Assembly (NCBI RefSeq): GCF_044761985.1
Contig: NZ_JBIWDK010000001.1
Span: forward strand, 646,796-710,795
DNA length: 64,000 nt
Origin: Peribacillus sp044761985
GTDB taxonomy: Bacteria; Bacillota; Bacilli; Bacillales; DSM-1321
Reading direction: 5' to 3'
In this document: one piece after another, positions 42,202-50,105 of the stretch
Layout of the letters: the number at the start of each line of letters is the position of its first letter
Position numbering within the stretch: the stretch's first letter is position 1
Translations under genes and position numbers: made by a program
The notes under the pieces: generated by a model
What the model saw: the letters and a program-made list of their open reading frames with translations, nothing else
Told to the model about the DNA's origin: nothing
The model's database searches: none

Positions 42202-42303
42202 TTAAAAAACGCGGCCCTTTACAAATCCTAAAATAACAAACATGGAGATAGTTCCGACAACAAAAACTGATTCAATAATCGTTAAGAGAAGTCCATCATA
42301 CAT
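42202..42303 (-). CDS. Uncharacterised 33-residue single-helix membrane peptide
   Basis: A short minus-strand gene. AAGGAGG (complement of 42312-42318) lies 8 bases before ATG 42303; stop TAA is the complement of 42202-42204. The product starts MYDGLLLTIIESV and has one hydrophobic segment of about 20 residues ending before KGRVF, a typical small membrane peptide. An extended -10 element TGTTATAAT lies upstream. No homologue is recognised. Similar small Bacillus membrane peptides modulate transporters or act as toxins. Confidence 0.5.
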   Translation of the reverse strand: MYDGLLLTIIESVFVVGTISMFVILGFVKGRVF

Positions 42304-42365
42304 CTGTATTTCCTCCTTATATGTAGTGTGTGATCATGCTTAAATCAACATCTGTTTATTTGTAA

Positions 42366-42374
42366 ATTATAACA
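42366..42374 (-). promoter_or_regulatory. Extended -10 promoter of the 33-codon membrane peptide
   Basis: On the minus strand TGTTATAAT (42374-42366) is an extended -10 element; no clear -35 is needed for this type. The start would be near 42358, about 55 bases before the start codon. Confidence 0.45.
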
Positions 42375-42484
42375 TGAAATTCATAAATTTAGTTGGGGAA
42401 AAGTGTCTAAATGTATAAAAATGTATCATTCTACTAGTCATTGGATTTTTAGTTTATCACTGCTAAGAGTTTTTATCCCTCACA

Positions 42485-42531
42485 GTTCTTTGTTCTTAAA
42501 GTTCTACATAGTTCTAACGCCTCTTTAAGAA
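42485..42531. repeat. Four GTTCT repeats and an inverted repeat
   Basis: GTTCT occurs at 42485, 42492, 42501 and 42511. Overlapping these, TTCTTAAAG (42493-42501) pairs with CTTTAAGAA (42523-42531). The arrangement just upstream of the yueI transcript suggests an operator or leader structure. Confidence 0.4.
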
Positions 42532-42546
42532 TGGAGGTTAAATTTC

Positions 42547-42633
42547 ATGTTTTTTATACATACTTATTTAGAAGCATACAGGAAATTGGGCACCGTAAGA
42601 GGGCAAATGACATATAATGAAGAAGGAATGTAG
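42547..42633 (+). CDS. Possible 28-codon leader ORF coupled to yueI
   Basis: ATG 42547 lies 8 bases after GGAGG (42534-42538); the frame of 28 codons ends at TAG 42631-42633, which sits on the ribosome site of yueI. It reads MFFIHTYLEAYRKLGTVRG... and is not recognised. It may be a leader peptide that couples to yueI or a chance ORF. Confidence 0.4.
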   Translation: MFFIHTYLEAYRKLGTVRGQMTYNEEGM

Positions 42634-42647
42634 GAGGTGAAAAGTGC

Positions 42648-43106
42648 TTGTCTCGCAAAGTGGAGGATTACCTCGAACAAGGAATTTATGGAACAAAAGA
42701 AATCAAGCCGGGTGAACGCAGGGAGTTTCTTGGGACGTTACGGGAAAGAGTCATTATCGTATTAACAAAATCACAAGTCTTTGAAAACAATCTATATCCA
42801 GAAATAGAAAATAGGATGAAACAATATCCACGGGCTAATTTACTTCTGAATGGTCAAATGGATTATCAGTACTTAGGGAAATACATTAAATTATCTAATC
42901 AATATAAGATTCCGTACAAGATTGTTTTAAATAAGGAATACAATTCCGATTTAGGTCTGGTATTGGCCGAAAAAAATGCTATTGATAAAGGGAATATTTA
43001 TATTGAGAAAGAGAAAGAAAAGAGTAAACCTAAAACTGTTAAGAAGAATAGTTTGAAAGCAAGGATTAAGAGATATGTAAAAAAAGTACTAAAGAAATCA
43101 CGATAA
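42648..43106 (+). CDS. yueI: YueI family protein (DUF1694)
   Basis: A 152-residue DUF1694 protein of the YueI family, starting at TTG 42648 with TAGGAGGTGA just upstream. The core shows LREREVI-like REFLGTLRERVIIVLTKSQV and LLLNGQMDYQYLGKYIKL, and the tail is strongly basic (KKVLKKSR). Function is not established; structures of relatives show a fold resembling nucleotide-binding proteins. It is followed by the AI-2E family gene on the other strand, as in the B. subtilis yue region. Confidence 0.82.
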   Translation: MSRKVEDYLEQGIYGTKEIKPGERREFLGTLRERVIIVLTKSQVFENNLYPEIENRMKQYPRANLLLNGQMDYQYLGKYIKLSNQYKIPYKIVLNKEYNSDLGLVLAEKNAIDKGNIYIEKEKEKSKPKTVKKNSLKARIKRYVKKVLKKSR

Positions 43107-43155
43107 GAGCAATCTAGCGAAGGTATGGGAATAGTGTATGGAAAAAAACCTCAGA

Positions 43156-43182
43156 AAGAGGGACCAATAATGGGCCCTCACT
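43156..43182 (-). terminator. Hairpin between yueI and the AI-2E family gene
   Basis: GAGGGACC and GGGCCCTC pair with one mismatch in a 6-base loop structure; on the minus strand a T-rich tail follows after 8 bases. Weak terminator. Confidence 0.4.
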
Positions 43183-43199
43183 TCTTAGAACATATATAT

Positions 43200-44276
43200 T
43201 TATGTTCGTTTCTTTCTCAATCTATAAAACTTCCTAAAGTTACCGATGGTCGTTTTTAGGACTGAGTAAACAGGAATTGCAATTAACATACCGATGAATC
43301 CATATATTGAACTGGCAACGAGGAGCAGCAAGATAATCGTTAATGGGTGAATGTTAAGTCTCTTTCCCATAATGTTTGGAGTAATTAGGTGACCTTCGAT
43401 TTGCTGAACCACTATAAAGACAACGATGACTTTTATCGCCAAACCAACATCTGTTTGCAAAGCGATGAATATAGCTGGAAGTACACTTATCAGTGGGCCT
43501 AGGAAGGGTACAATCGTAAATACCATAGCTATAAGGGCAAATACTAATGCATAATCGAGTCCAATGATGAGGTATCCGATATATAATAAGACCCCAATTA
43601 CGATTGATACGATGAATTGGCCGATAATATAGGTCGATAGAGTCTTATCGACGTCTTTTAATATAGTGTTTCCCTCTGCCTCCACTTCTTTTGGAATAAA
43701 CTTTAATAAGAACGGCCTTAATTTTTCGCCATCTTTCAGAAAATAAAATAAAATGAACGGGGTTATGACTATAACAGTTAGAACACTTGTTACTGTAGTG
43801 AAAATGGTGTTGATATTTACCATGATCTTATCTGAAAAATTCTTAAAATAGGTTACGGAGTTCTCTTTAAGGGTTTTTATATTTACCATGCCAAAATCAT
43901 TTTTCTCTATCACATGTTCGACATCTTCGGATTGTTCAGAAAGTTCCTTGACTTTACCTGGGAATTGATCCGATAATTTTTGGAATTGATCAACGAGAAC
44001 TGGGCTTCCAAAGTAACTGCCATAACCAATTGCACTAAATATTATCAGAAAAACTAAGGAAATACTCAAAGTTTTAGGAATGAACTTGCTTAGAAACTGA
44101 ACAACCGGCCTTAATATGTAATATAACAATCCAGCTAATAGGATGGGGAAAAATACGGCCGCAATGATATTTTGAATGGGTCTAAAAACATATTCTATCT
44201 TACCAAGTAATACAATGATAAGTATGGTTAAAATAATCCCTGTTGCATATTTAAAAAAAGGTTTGTTTATCCACAC
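43200..44276 (-). CDS. AI-2E family transporter (YueF-like)
   Basis: A 358-residue membrane protein with seven to eight helices. The family (formerly PerM/UPF0118) includes AI-2 exporter TqsA and Na+/H+ antiporters; B. subtilis YueF lies in the same yue region. Conserved blocks include NWILTF-like ILFYFLKDGEKLRPFLLKFIP and QIEGHLITPNIMGKRLNIHP. Start GTG 44276 follows AGGGGG at a spacing of about 11 bases. Transport substrate unknown. Confidence 0.82.
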   Translation of the reverse strand: MWINKPFFKYATGIILTILIIVLLGKIEYVFRPIQNIIAAVFFPILLAGLLYYILRPVVQFLSKFIPKTLSISLVFLIIFSAIGYGSYFGSPVLVDQFQKLSDQFPGKVKELSEQSEDVEHVIEKNDFGMVNIKTLKENSVTYFKNFSDKIMVNINTIFTTVTSVLTVIVITPFILFYFLKDGEKLRPFLLKFIPKEVEAEGNTILKDVDKTLSTYIIGQFIVSIVIGVLLYIGYLIIGLDYALVFALIAMVFTIVPFLGPLISVLPAIFIALQTDVGLAIKVIVVFIVVQQIEGHLITPNIMGKRLNIHPLTIILLLLVASSIYGFIGMLIAIPVYSVLKTTIGNFRKFYRLRKKRT

Positions 44277-44549
44277 AATTGAATTCCCCCTTCTACATCT
44301 ACTTTTACTATCACTATTTCCCTTGAATGACGCTATACTAAACTTTTATGCCATTTTCAGTGGTTTTCGATAGAGTAGAAATGAATGGACAAATTCTTCA
44401 ATATTTTATATAAAGGCTTGTTAAAGGTCTGATATTCACTTTAAATGTTCTATGATGGAATTATCAAATATGAATGGAGACAACTATGAGAGCAACTGAA
44501 ATCCTTAAATTCATCCAAAAACGTAATCCAGCAGAAAAGCATCGGTTGT
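44277..44549. other. Intergenic region with no gene recognised
   Basis: This stretch should carry the promoter of the AI-2E family gene. A 27-codon frame from ATG 44486 to TAA 44569 overlaps the transposase remnant and has only a weak GGAGA site; I take it as non-coding. Confidence 0.35.
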
Positions 44550-44660
44550 GCCTACCACCGCAGCCTTAAAGGATGGATACAGCGATTTAACGGTGTAGCA
44601 ACCAAATGTCTAAATAATTACCTCGCTTGGTTACACCTAAGATATAAACTATATATTTAA
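44550..44660 (+). pseudogene. IS1595-type transposase C-terminal remnant
   Basis: A reading frame to TAA 44658 gives 36 codons: AYHRSLKGWIQRFNGVATK, then CLNNYLAWLHLRY. This matches the end of IS1595-family transposases (HSxLKxWxxRFNGVATKYLxNYLxW). No N-terminal transposase part or terminal repeats are left, so this is a dead fragment of an insertion sequence. It sits 55 bases ahead of the broken HIT-family gene. Confidence 0.65.
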
Positions 44661-44715
44661 CCAAATGGAGTTATATCTGGAATAAGTAAAATATTTTTTG
44701 CTCGGGGGAAAACAC

Positions 44716-45199
44716 TTGAGAAAAATCACCTTATCTAATGGAGGAACGGTAGAAGTTGAGTGTCTTAGTTGTGCATTAACAAGTGGAGTAGTTGAACCAG
44801 ATGGCGGCGTGATCATTGAAACAGAGCTCTTTCACGCCCATCAAGATGTCGCATATCCAATTAGAGGGCTAATAATTTTAGCTTCTAAAAGACACATCAA
44901 ATGTCTAGATGATTTAACCGAGTCTGAAAGATTAGACTATATAAACATTTTAGCAAGGATAAGAAAAGCACAAAGAGACGTTTTAGGAATTGAATATGTC
45001 TATTATTTTTACAATGAGGACACCACCCATCATTTTCATACTTGGATGGTTCCAAGATATGAATGGATGTATATTCGGGCGTTCAGTTGAGTCAGTTCGA
45101 CCAGTATTACTTCACGCTAGAAATGAAATGAATGACAAGGAAAATGTTGAAGAAGTTATGGAAGCCATCAACATTCTTACCGAAGAACTAAATAAATAA
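44716..45199 (+). pseudogene. HIT-family protein gene with a frameshift
   Basis: TTG 44716 after CGGGGGAA opens a frame that runs to TGA 45090 (125 codons) and contains the HIT motif (HHFHTWM). From codon phase 45074 a second frame continues with FGRSVESVRPVLLHARNEM to the stop at 45197-45199. The two match consecutive parts of one protein of about 161 residues: restoring two bases between 45072 and 45073 would give continuous WMYEFGRSVESVRP. HIT proteins are nucleotide hydrolases or transferases. The gene is broken here, unless the base loss is a sequence error. Confidence 0.75.
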
Positions 45200-45204
45200 T
45201 TTAA

Positions 45205-45239
45205 TAGAACTTCCGTTTTTAAGAAGTTCTACTTTTTTA
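45205..45239 (+). terminator. Terminator after the HIT-family gene
   Basis: TAGAACTT pairs with AAGTTCTA around an 11-base loop, T-run 45233-45238. Confidence 0.8.
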
Positions 45240-45276
45240 AAATCAAAATTTAACTTAAACTATAACAAAGCCTATA

Positions 45277-45307
45277 TAAAAAAGACCTCCATGTAAAATG
45301 GAGATCT
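45277..45307 (-). terminator. Terminator after the FocA-type gene
   Basis: On the minus strand AGATCTCCAT pairs with ATGGAGGTCT around a 5-base loop, then TTTTTT. Confidence 0.8.
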
Positions 45308-45317
45308 AATCCGAACC

Positions 45318-46130
45318 TTATGATGACTTTTTCAAACTTTGTACTTCTTTTGCGGGTTGTTTTTCAGAACGTCCAAAAGCACCGTAGTAAAGACATCCTA
45401 CCAATATTCCCCCACCGACAGCGTTACCTAGAAATACGGGAATGAAATTCATGATATAATCTCCCCAAGTAAGTGCACCTGCGAAAATACCAGCTGGAAT
45501 GATGAACATATTGGCTACAACGTGTTGGAATCCAATAGCGATGAAGGCTGTAATTGGTAAGAACAAACCAACAATTTTACCAGTAGTGTCTTCTGCGCTA
45601 TAGCTCATCCAAATAGCCAATGCTACAAGCCAGTTACATCCTATTGCAGAGATGAAAGATTCAATAAAACTTGCATCAACCTTTGAGTTGGCAGCTGCAA
45701 TGGTTTTATCCAGGAAAACCCCTGTTTCGGTCAAACCAAGAAGGTGTCCGAATACGTATGCTACAAAGACGGAGCCTATTAGGTTTGTAACGGCAATTAA
45801 AATCCAGTTAATCGTCAATTGTTTAACAGTGACCTTTTTAGCTAGTGCTGCCATTGAGACTGCCATCATGTTTCCTGTTAGCAATTCTGCGCCTGCAACG
45901 ACCGTAAGGATTAATCCTAGCGGGAAAACTAATCCGCCTATAAGATTATTCAGTGTACCCCATTCTGGCGGTAATCCGGCCGTAACGCGGATGTAAAATA
46001 GAAAACCTAAGGCAATAAACGCGCCTCCAAGGAATCCTAAAATTAAAATGCTTCTTAGTGGCAACGTGGCTTTCTTTTTCCCTGCATTGATTGCAATTTG
46101 CGCCATTTGTTGCGGGTTGTTATAACTCAT
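45318..46130 (-). CDS. Formate/nitrite transporter (FNT/FocA family)
   Basis: A 270-residue FNT channel with six transmembrane helices. Typical blocks are GFLGGAFIALGFLF (helix 1), LTGNMMAVSMAAL in the pore region, and NWLVALAIWMSYSAEDTTGK. FNT proteins form pentamers and move formate, nitrite or related monovalent acids with protons. AAGGGGGAGC lies before ATG 46130. The gene follows the OFA transporter gene on the same strand but a terminator separates them, so they have separate transcripts. Confidence 0.88.
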   Translation of the reverse strand: MSYNNPQQMAQIAINAGKKKATLPLRSILILGFLGGAFIALGFLFYIRVTAGLPPEWGTLNNLIGGLVFPLGLILTVVAGAELLTGNMMAVSMAALAKKVTVKQLTINWILIAVTNLIGSVFVAYVFGHLLGLTETGVFLDKTIAAANSKVDASFIESFISAIGCNWLVALAIWMSYSAEDTTGKIVGLFLPITAFIAIGFQHVVANMFIIPAGIFAGALTWGDYIMNFIPVFLGNAVGGGILVGCLYYGAFGRSEKQPAKEVQSLKKSS

Positions 46131-46412
46131 TTTGCTCCCCCTTGAAAAATACTTTCTCTATTTTTTATTTTTTAGTAGTTAAGAGGCAAGGACTTACTTA
46201 CCATATAAACAATACCATCAGTTATTATACACTTCTATTTAGATTTTTCTATAACAAAATAACATTTTTTTATTTTTTTTAAAAAAAAGATAGATTTTAA
46301 TGGGGTTTTTGGGGTTTTGAGAAAAATTAATAAATATATTGAAAAAATAAAATAATGAAAAAATAACCAGATGCATAGTGTGCCTTGGTAAAGGATGTAA
46401 TCCTCAGGCAGA
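46131..46412 (-). promoter_or_regulatory. AT-rich region upstream of the FocA-type gene
   Basis: About 280 bases with long A/T runs around 46260-46360. No gene was found. It presumably carries the FocA gene's promoter, but no element was assigned. Confidence 0.35.
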
Positions 46413-46471
46413 TAAAAAGGCATTATCAGAAGCATGTTGCCCAAAGGGCCTGCTTCGATAATGCCTTTTTT
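46413..46471 (-). terminator. Terminator after the OFA transporter gene
   Basis: AAAAAGGCATTATC (46414-46427) pairs with GATAATGCCTTTTT (46457-46470); an inner stem extends the loop. T-runs appear on both strands. Confidence 0.8.
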
Positions 46472-46502
46472 AGCTTATTCAGTTGATGAATCAAGGCTCA
46501 TG

Positions 46503-47774
46503 TCAGGAGATCTTTTCCACTGTAGCCTTGAATCCTTGTTGTTCCTGTGCGTTTCTCATTTTCTTGATATCTAAACGAAGCCATATGGAGATGACGAATG
46601 CAATCGTAATCAAGACTGCGAAAACGTAAAACACAGGAATGTAGCTATTTGTACTTTCTCTGATATAAGTTACCAACATAGGTCCACAAACTCCACCAAG
46701 AGACCAAGTTGTTAAAAGGTAACCATGGATTGCACCGATTTCTTTCGTTCCGAATAAATCACCGGCAAATGCAGGGAGGTTAGAGAACCCTCCTCCATAA
46801 CAACTAACAACGAGTAAAATCAGACCTTGGAATAATAAGGAGTTGGTAGTGGTCGGAAGTAATAGGAATGCCGCAATTTGGATGATGAAGAAAATGACGA
46901 AAACATTAGGACGACCGATATAATCGGAAGCGGCTGCCCAGCCAAGTCTTCCACCACCATTGAAAATCCCCATGATACCAACTAGGGTAGCCGCCCCAGC
47001 AACTGAAAGCCCGACTACATCCTGAGCCATGGGAGAAGCTACTGATATCATCATGATTCCTGCACTAGTGTTGATCAATTTCATGAACCATAACATCCAA
47101 AAGTGTTTTGTTCTAACCGCTTCCTTCGCGGTAGATTGTCTTAAATCTTTTTTCAATTCCTTTTTTCCTGATTCGATGTCTTGTTTCATGCCTTCTGGAA
47201 TCCAACCTGCTTTGGGCGGTGCAATATAAGAAGCACCTAAAAACATTAGGATGAAGTATCCAGCGCCTAAAATATAATAGGTAGTAGATATTCCTACAGA
47301 CTGCATAAGGCTAGCTGCAACAGGCGCCGTAATAAGTGCACCTGCACCGAAACCGAGCACTGCCATCCCAGTTGCAAGTCCTCTTCTGTCAGGGAACCAT
47401 TTAACAAGGGTCGAAACTGGTGATATGTAACCGATACCCATTCCTAGTCCGCTTAAAAACCCATAGGTAAGGAGGTAAAGTGGAAGCGAATCAATCATAA
47501 TCGCCACGCCAGATCCGGCTTGACCTAAACCAAATAGTACCGCGGCAACCATGGCTGACTTCCTTGGCCCATTTTTTTCTACGAACTTTCCAAAGAAAGC
47601 TGCAGAGGTCCCTGCAAGTGCCATCATTATAGTAAACGCTAAAGTAACTTCAGTCTCTGACCAGCCCATTGCTTCTACTATGGGCTTTTTGTAAACACTA
47701 TAAGCATATGCCCCTCCTATAGAAAGGTGGATAGCGATAGCTGATAAAGCGATTAACCATCTGTTTTTTGTCAT
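46503..47774 (-). CDS. OFA-family MFS transporter (oxalate/formate antiporter type)
   Basis: A 423-residue major facilitator with 12 predicted helices. The N-terminus (MTKNRWLIALSAIAIHLSIGGAYAYS) and motifs such as WFPDRRGLATGMAVLGFGAG fit the oxalate:formate antiporter family. Substrate can be oxalate, formate or other monocarboxylates. ATG 47774 follows AAAAGGGGT; the frame is open 6 codons further upstream but without a site. Together with the FNT gene it suggests handling of formate or other small acids. Confidence 0.85.
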   Translation of the reverse strand: MTKNRWLIALSAIAIHLSIGGAYAYSVYKKPIVEAMGWSETEVTLAFTIMMALAGTSAAFFGKFVEKNGPRKSAMVAAVLFGLGQAGSGVAIMIDSLPLYLLTYGFLSGLGMGIGYISPVSTLVKWFPDRRGLATGMAVLGFGAGALITAPVAASLMQSVGISTTYYILGAGYFILMFLGASYIAPPKAGWIPEGMKQDIESGKKELKKDLRQSTAKEAVRTKHFWMLWFMKLINTSAGIMMISVASPMAQDVVGLSVAGAATLVGIMGIFNGGGRLGWAAASDYIGRPNVFVIFFIIQIAAFLLLPTTTNSLLFQGLILLVVSCYGGGFSNLPAFAGDLFGTKEIGAIHGYLLTTWSLGGVCGPMLVTYIRESTNSYIPVFYVFAVLITIAFVISIWLRLDIKKMRNAQEQQGFKATVEKIS

Positions 47775-48206
47775 GTTGGTACCCCTTTTCACAGTTATGA
47801 GAAAGATTCATGCGTTTTATCTATGGTTCGTTAAGTTATATGCATTTTATCTATCTCGTTGCCTTAGTATATAAGATTATTATTTACTAGTAAACTACTA
47901 AATTAAATTTTTTTAATAAAAATGAGATTAAATGACAGTAAGCCTTAATTAAGGGAGTGTTTTTGTAAAAGAGTTTATAGAAGAAACATACACACCATTA
48001 AATTTTGAGAGAAAAGAATTTTTTTAATTAATATGTAGGGATAGGAGATAATAATCAATTAAACTGGATAATTTGCTAGCTGAAAACATATAAATATTCA
48101 ATAAACGATAGCATGGGAGGGAATGATATGACCAAATAACTTACATAATAGAATGGATTTTCCTCTAAATGACGAAAAAATTAGATGAAAACGAAATTTT
48201 ATTTAA
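47775..48206. other. Divergent intergenic region between OFA transporter and ilvE
   Basis: About 430 bases, AT-rich. It contains a 12-bp palindrome TTTACTAGTAAA (47883-47894) and a mini-ORF ATGACCAAATAA (48128-48139) behind GGGAGGGAATGAT. No full gene was found. Promoters for both flanking genes should lie here. Confidence 0.4.
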
Positions 48207-48221
48207 AAAATTCGGAAAATT
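48207..48221 (+). promoter_or_regulatory. CodY-box-like site upstream of ilvE
   Basis: AAAATTCGGAAAATT matches 13 of 15 positions of the CodY consensus AATTTTCNGAAAATT. B. subtilis ilvK (ybgE) is a CodY target, so the site is plausible, although it lies only 105 bases before the start codon. Confidence 0.6.
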
Positions 48222-48325
48222 TAGTTATAAGGGCTTGAACTATGAAACCTTATAGGAGTAAACTAATTAAGATAGGTTTTATGGAAGTGAAATCTTGTAA
48301 AAATATTCAACAAGGGGTTTTGGTA

Positions 48326-49414
48326 ATGAAGGAACAAGACATGCAAATCACGCTTAGTACAACGAAGAAAGAAAAGCCAAAGGCTGAACAGCTGGAGTTC
48401 GGTAAAACATTTACCGATCATATGTTTATTATGGACTATACACAAGGGCAAGGGTGGCATGATCCAAGAATTGTTCCTTATCAACCGCTCGAATTAGAGC
48501 CTTCATCAATGATATTTCATTATGGACAATCTGTATTCGAAGGATTAAAAGCATATGTAACAGATGAAGACGAAGTTATCTTATTCCGTCCGGAAAAGAA
48601 TTTCCAACGCTTAAATAATTCAAATGATCGTTTATGTATCCCTCATGTAGATGTCGACTATGCATTGAAGGCGTTAAAAACGTTAATTAGTATTGATAAC
48701 GACTGGATTCCTAGAGCAGAGGGTACATCATTATATATACGTCCTTTCATTATTGCGACGGAACCTTATTTAGGAGTTTCTCCATCAGACCGTTACAAAT
48801 TCATCATCATTATGTCGCCGGTAGGTTCTTATTATAAAGAAGGTATTCACCCAGTGAAAATAGCGGTTGAGTCATCCTTTACGCGTGCAGTGAATGGAGG
48901 TACTGGAGAAGCTAAAACCGGAGGAAACTATGCTTCGAGCCTTAAAGCTCAGGAGGTTTCCGAAAAGCTTGGTTATTCGCAAGTTCTATGGCTTGATGGA
49001 GTGGAGAAGAAATATATCGAAGAAGTGGGAAGCATGAATGTTTTCTTTAAAATCAATGGAGAAATTATTACTCCAGCTTTAAATGGTAGCATTCTTCCGG
49101 GCATCACTCGCGATTCCATCATTGAATTGTTAAAACATTGGAACCTTCCAGTGAGTGAAAAGCGAATTTCCATGCAGGATGTCTATGATGCCTATAAATC
49201 AGGTCAATTAGAAGAAGCATTCGGTACTGGAACTGCAGCCGTCATTTCTCCTATAGGTGAATTCCTATGGAATGGTGAAGAAATGGTCGTTCAAAATGGT
49301 GAAACGGGTGAACTATCCAAAAAACTATATGAAACGCTAACTGGAATTCAAACAGGTAAAATTCAAGATGAATTGGGTTGGACTACGAAAGTTGAAGAAA
49401 AAGTTACTCTCTAA
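48326..49414 (+). CDS. ilvE: Branched-chain amino acid aminotransferase
   Basis: A 362-residue fold-type IV PLP enzyme that transfers amino groups between leucine, isoleucine or valine and 2-oxoglutarate. Family blocks include FGKTFTDHMFIMDYT, MIFHYGQSVFEGLKAY, and the Schiff-base Lys region (GNYASSLKAQEVSEK). It corresponds to B. subtilis YbgE/IlvK. I chose ATG 48326 because AAGGGG lies 9 bases before it and because the product then has the usual length; the frame is open to 48242. A CodY-like box lies upstream, and a terminator follows. Confidence 0.92.
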   Translation: MKEQDMQITLSTTKKEKPKAEQLEFGKTFTDHMFIMDYTQGQGWHDPRIVPYQPLELEPSSMIFHYGQSVFEGLKAYVTDEDEVILFRPEKNFQRLNNSNDRLCIPHVDVDYALKALKTLISIDNDWIPRAEGTSLYIRPFIIATEPYLGVSPSDRYKFIIIMSPVGSYYKEGIHPVKIAVESSFTRAVNGGTGEAKTGGNYASSLKAQEVSEKLGYSQVLWLDGVEKKYIEEVGSMNVFFKINGEIITPALNGSILPGITRDSIIELLKHWNLPVSEKRISMQDVYDAYKSGQLEEAFGTGTAAVISPIGEFLWNGEEMVVQNGETGELSKKLYETLTGIQTGKIQDELGWTTKVEEKVTL

Positions 49415-49473
49415 GATTTTGAAGTTATACAGAAATGAGTCGGAATGTTAGGAAAAAACATTTTGCCTTCATC

Positions 49474-49513
49474 AAAAGGGGTTTGGAATGATTTATTTCC
49501 AGACCCCTTTTTA
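49474..49513 (+). terminator. Terminator of ilvE
   Basis: AAAAGGGGTTTGGAA pairs with TTCCAGACCCCTTTT (one G-U), 7-base loop, T-run following. Confidence 0.85.
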
Positions 49514-49610
49514 AAATTTTGGAATAACAGGATACCATGTTCAATATAGTTTAGTTAAGAATGGGGAAGATATGTTTATTCTGGAATGAGGAGCCACACT
49601 TTATATAACA

Positions 49611-49865
49611 TTACTTTTGGACTTTTAGGTTTTCTTTGGCCATTTCAACAAGTGACTTAACCATATTACCTCCCAAATGACCGCCAATTTTACCAGCTTG
49701 CTTTGCTGTCATTTGGCCATTATACCCTTTTTTTAAAGGAATGCCGACTTCATTTGCAGCTTCAAATTTCGCCTCCTCATGGGTTCTTGATCCAGCAACT
49801 TTGGCTTTTAGTTGATTAAGGTCTGCTCGGGCTTCTTCTACTAGGATTTTATTTCTTCTTGACAC
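49611..49865 (-). CDS. Alpha/beta-type small acid-soluble spore protein
   Basis: An 84-residue DNA-binding spore protein starting at GTG 49865 with AAAGGGGTGAT upstream. The conserved C-terminal half reads EVGIPLKKGYNGQMTAKQAG, then KIGGHLGGNMVKSLVEMAKE, the alpha/beta SASP pattern. In dormant spores such proteins saturate DNA and protect it from UV and heat; the FEAANEVG segment resembles the GPR protease site used to degrade them on germination. Transcription is expected from a forespore sigma-G promoter, which I could not place with confidence. Confidence 0.9.
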   Translation of the reverse strand: MSRRNKILVEEARADLNQLKAKVAGSRTHEEAKFEAANEVGIPLKKGYNGQMTAKQAGKIGGHLGGNMVKSLVEMAKENLKVQK

Positions 49866-50105
49866 CGATTATCACCCCTTTATTTTAGGCTGTCCAAAAG
49901 GTAAAAAAAACATCATATGCTCATGCTAATGATCGATTGAAAAATTTTCATATGAACTCTTCTATTTGTCATTTCAAATAACGAACAAAAGGAAAGGTAA
50001 AGGGAAATTTTAACGTGGAATGTCAATAATTGCAGTCACCTCGGACGTTTTACTTTTTAGGCAACGGGTACATAAATATAAATAATATTTGTGAGGAGTA
50101 GTGAA

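Noticed and set aside
44486..44569. 27-codon ORF overlapping the transposase remnant
   Set aside because: Weak ribosome site and the overlapping frame has clear transposase similarity.
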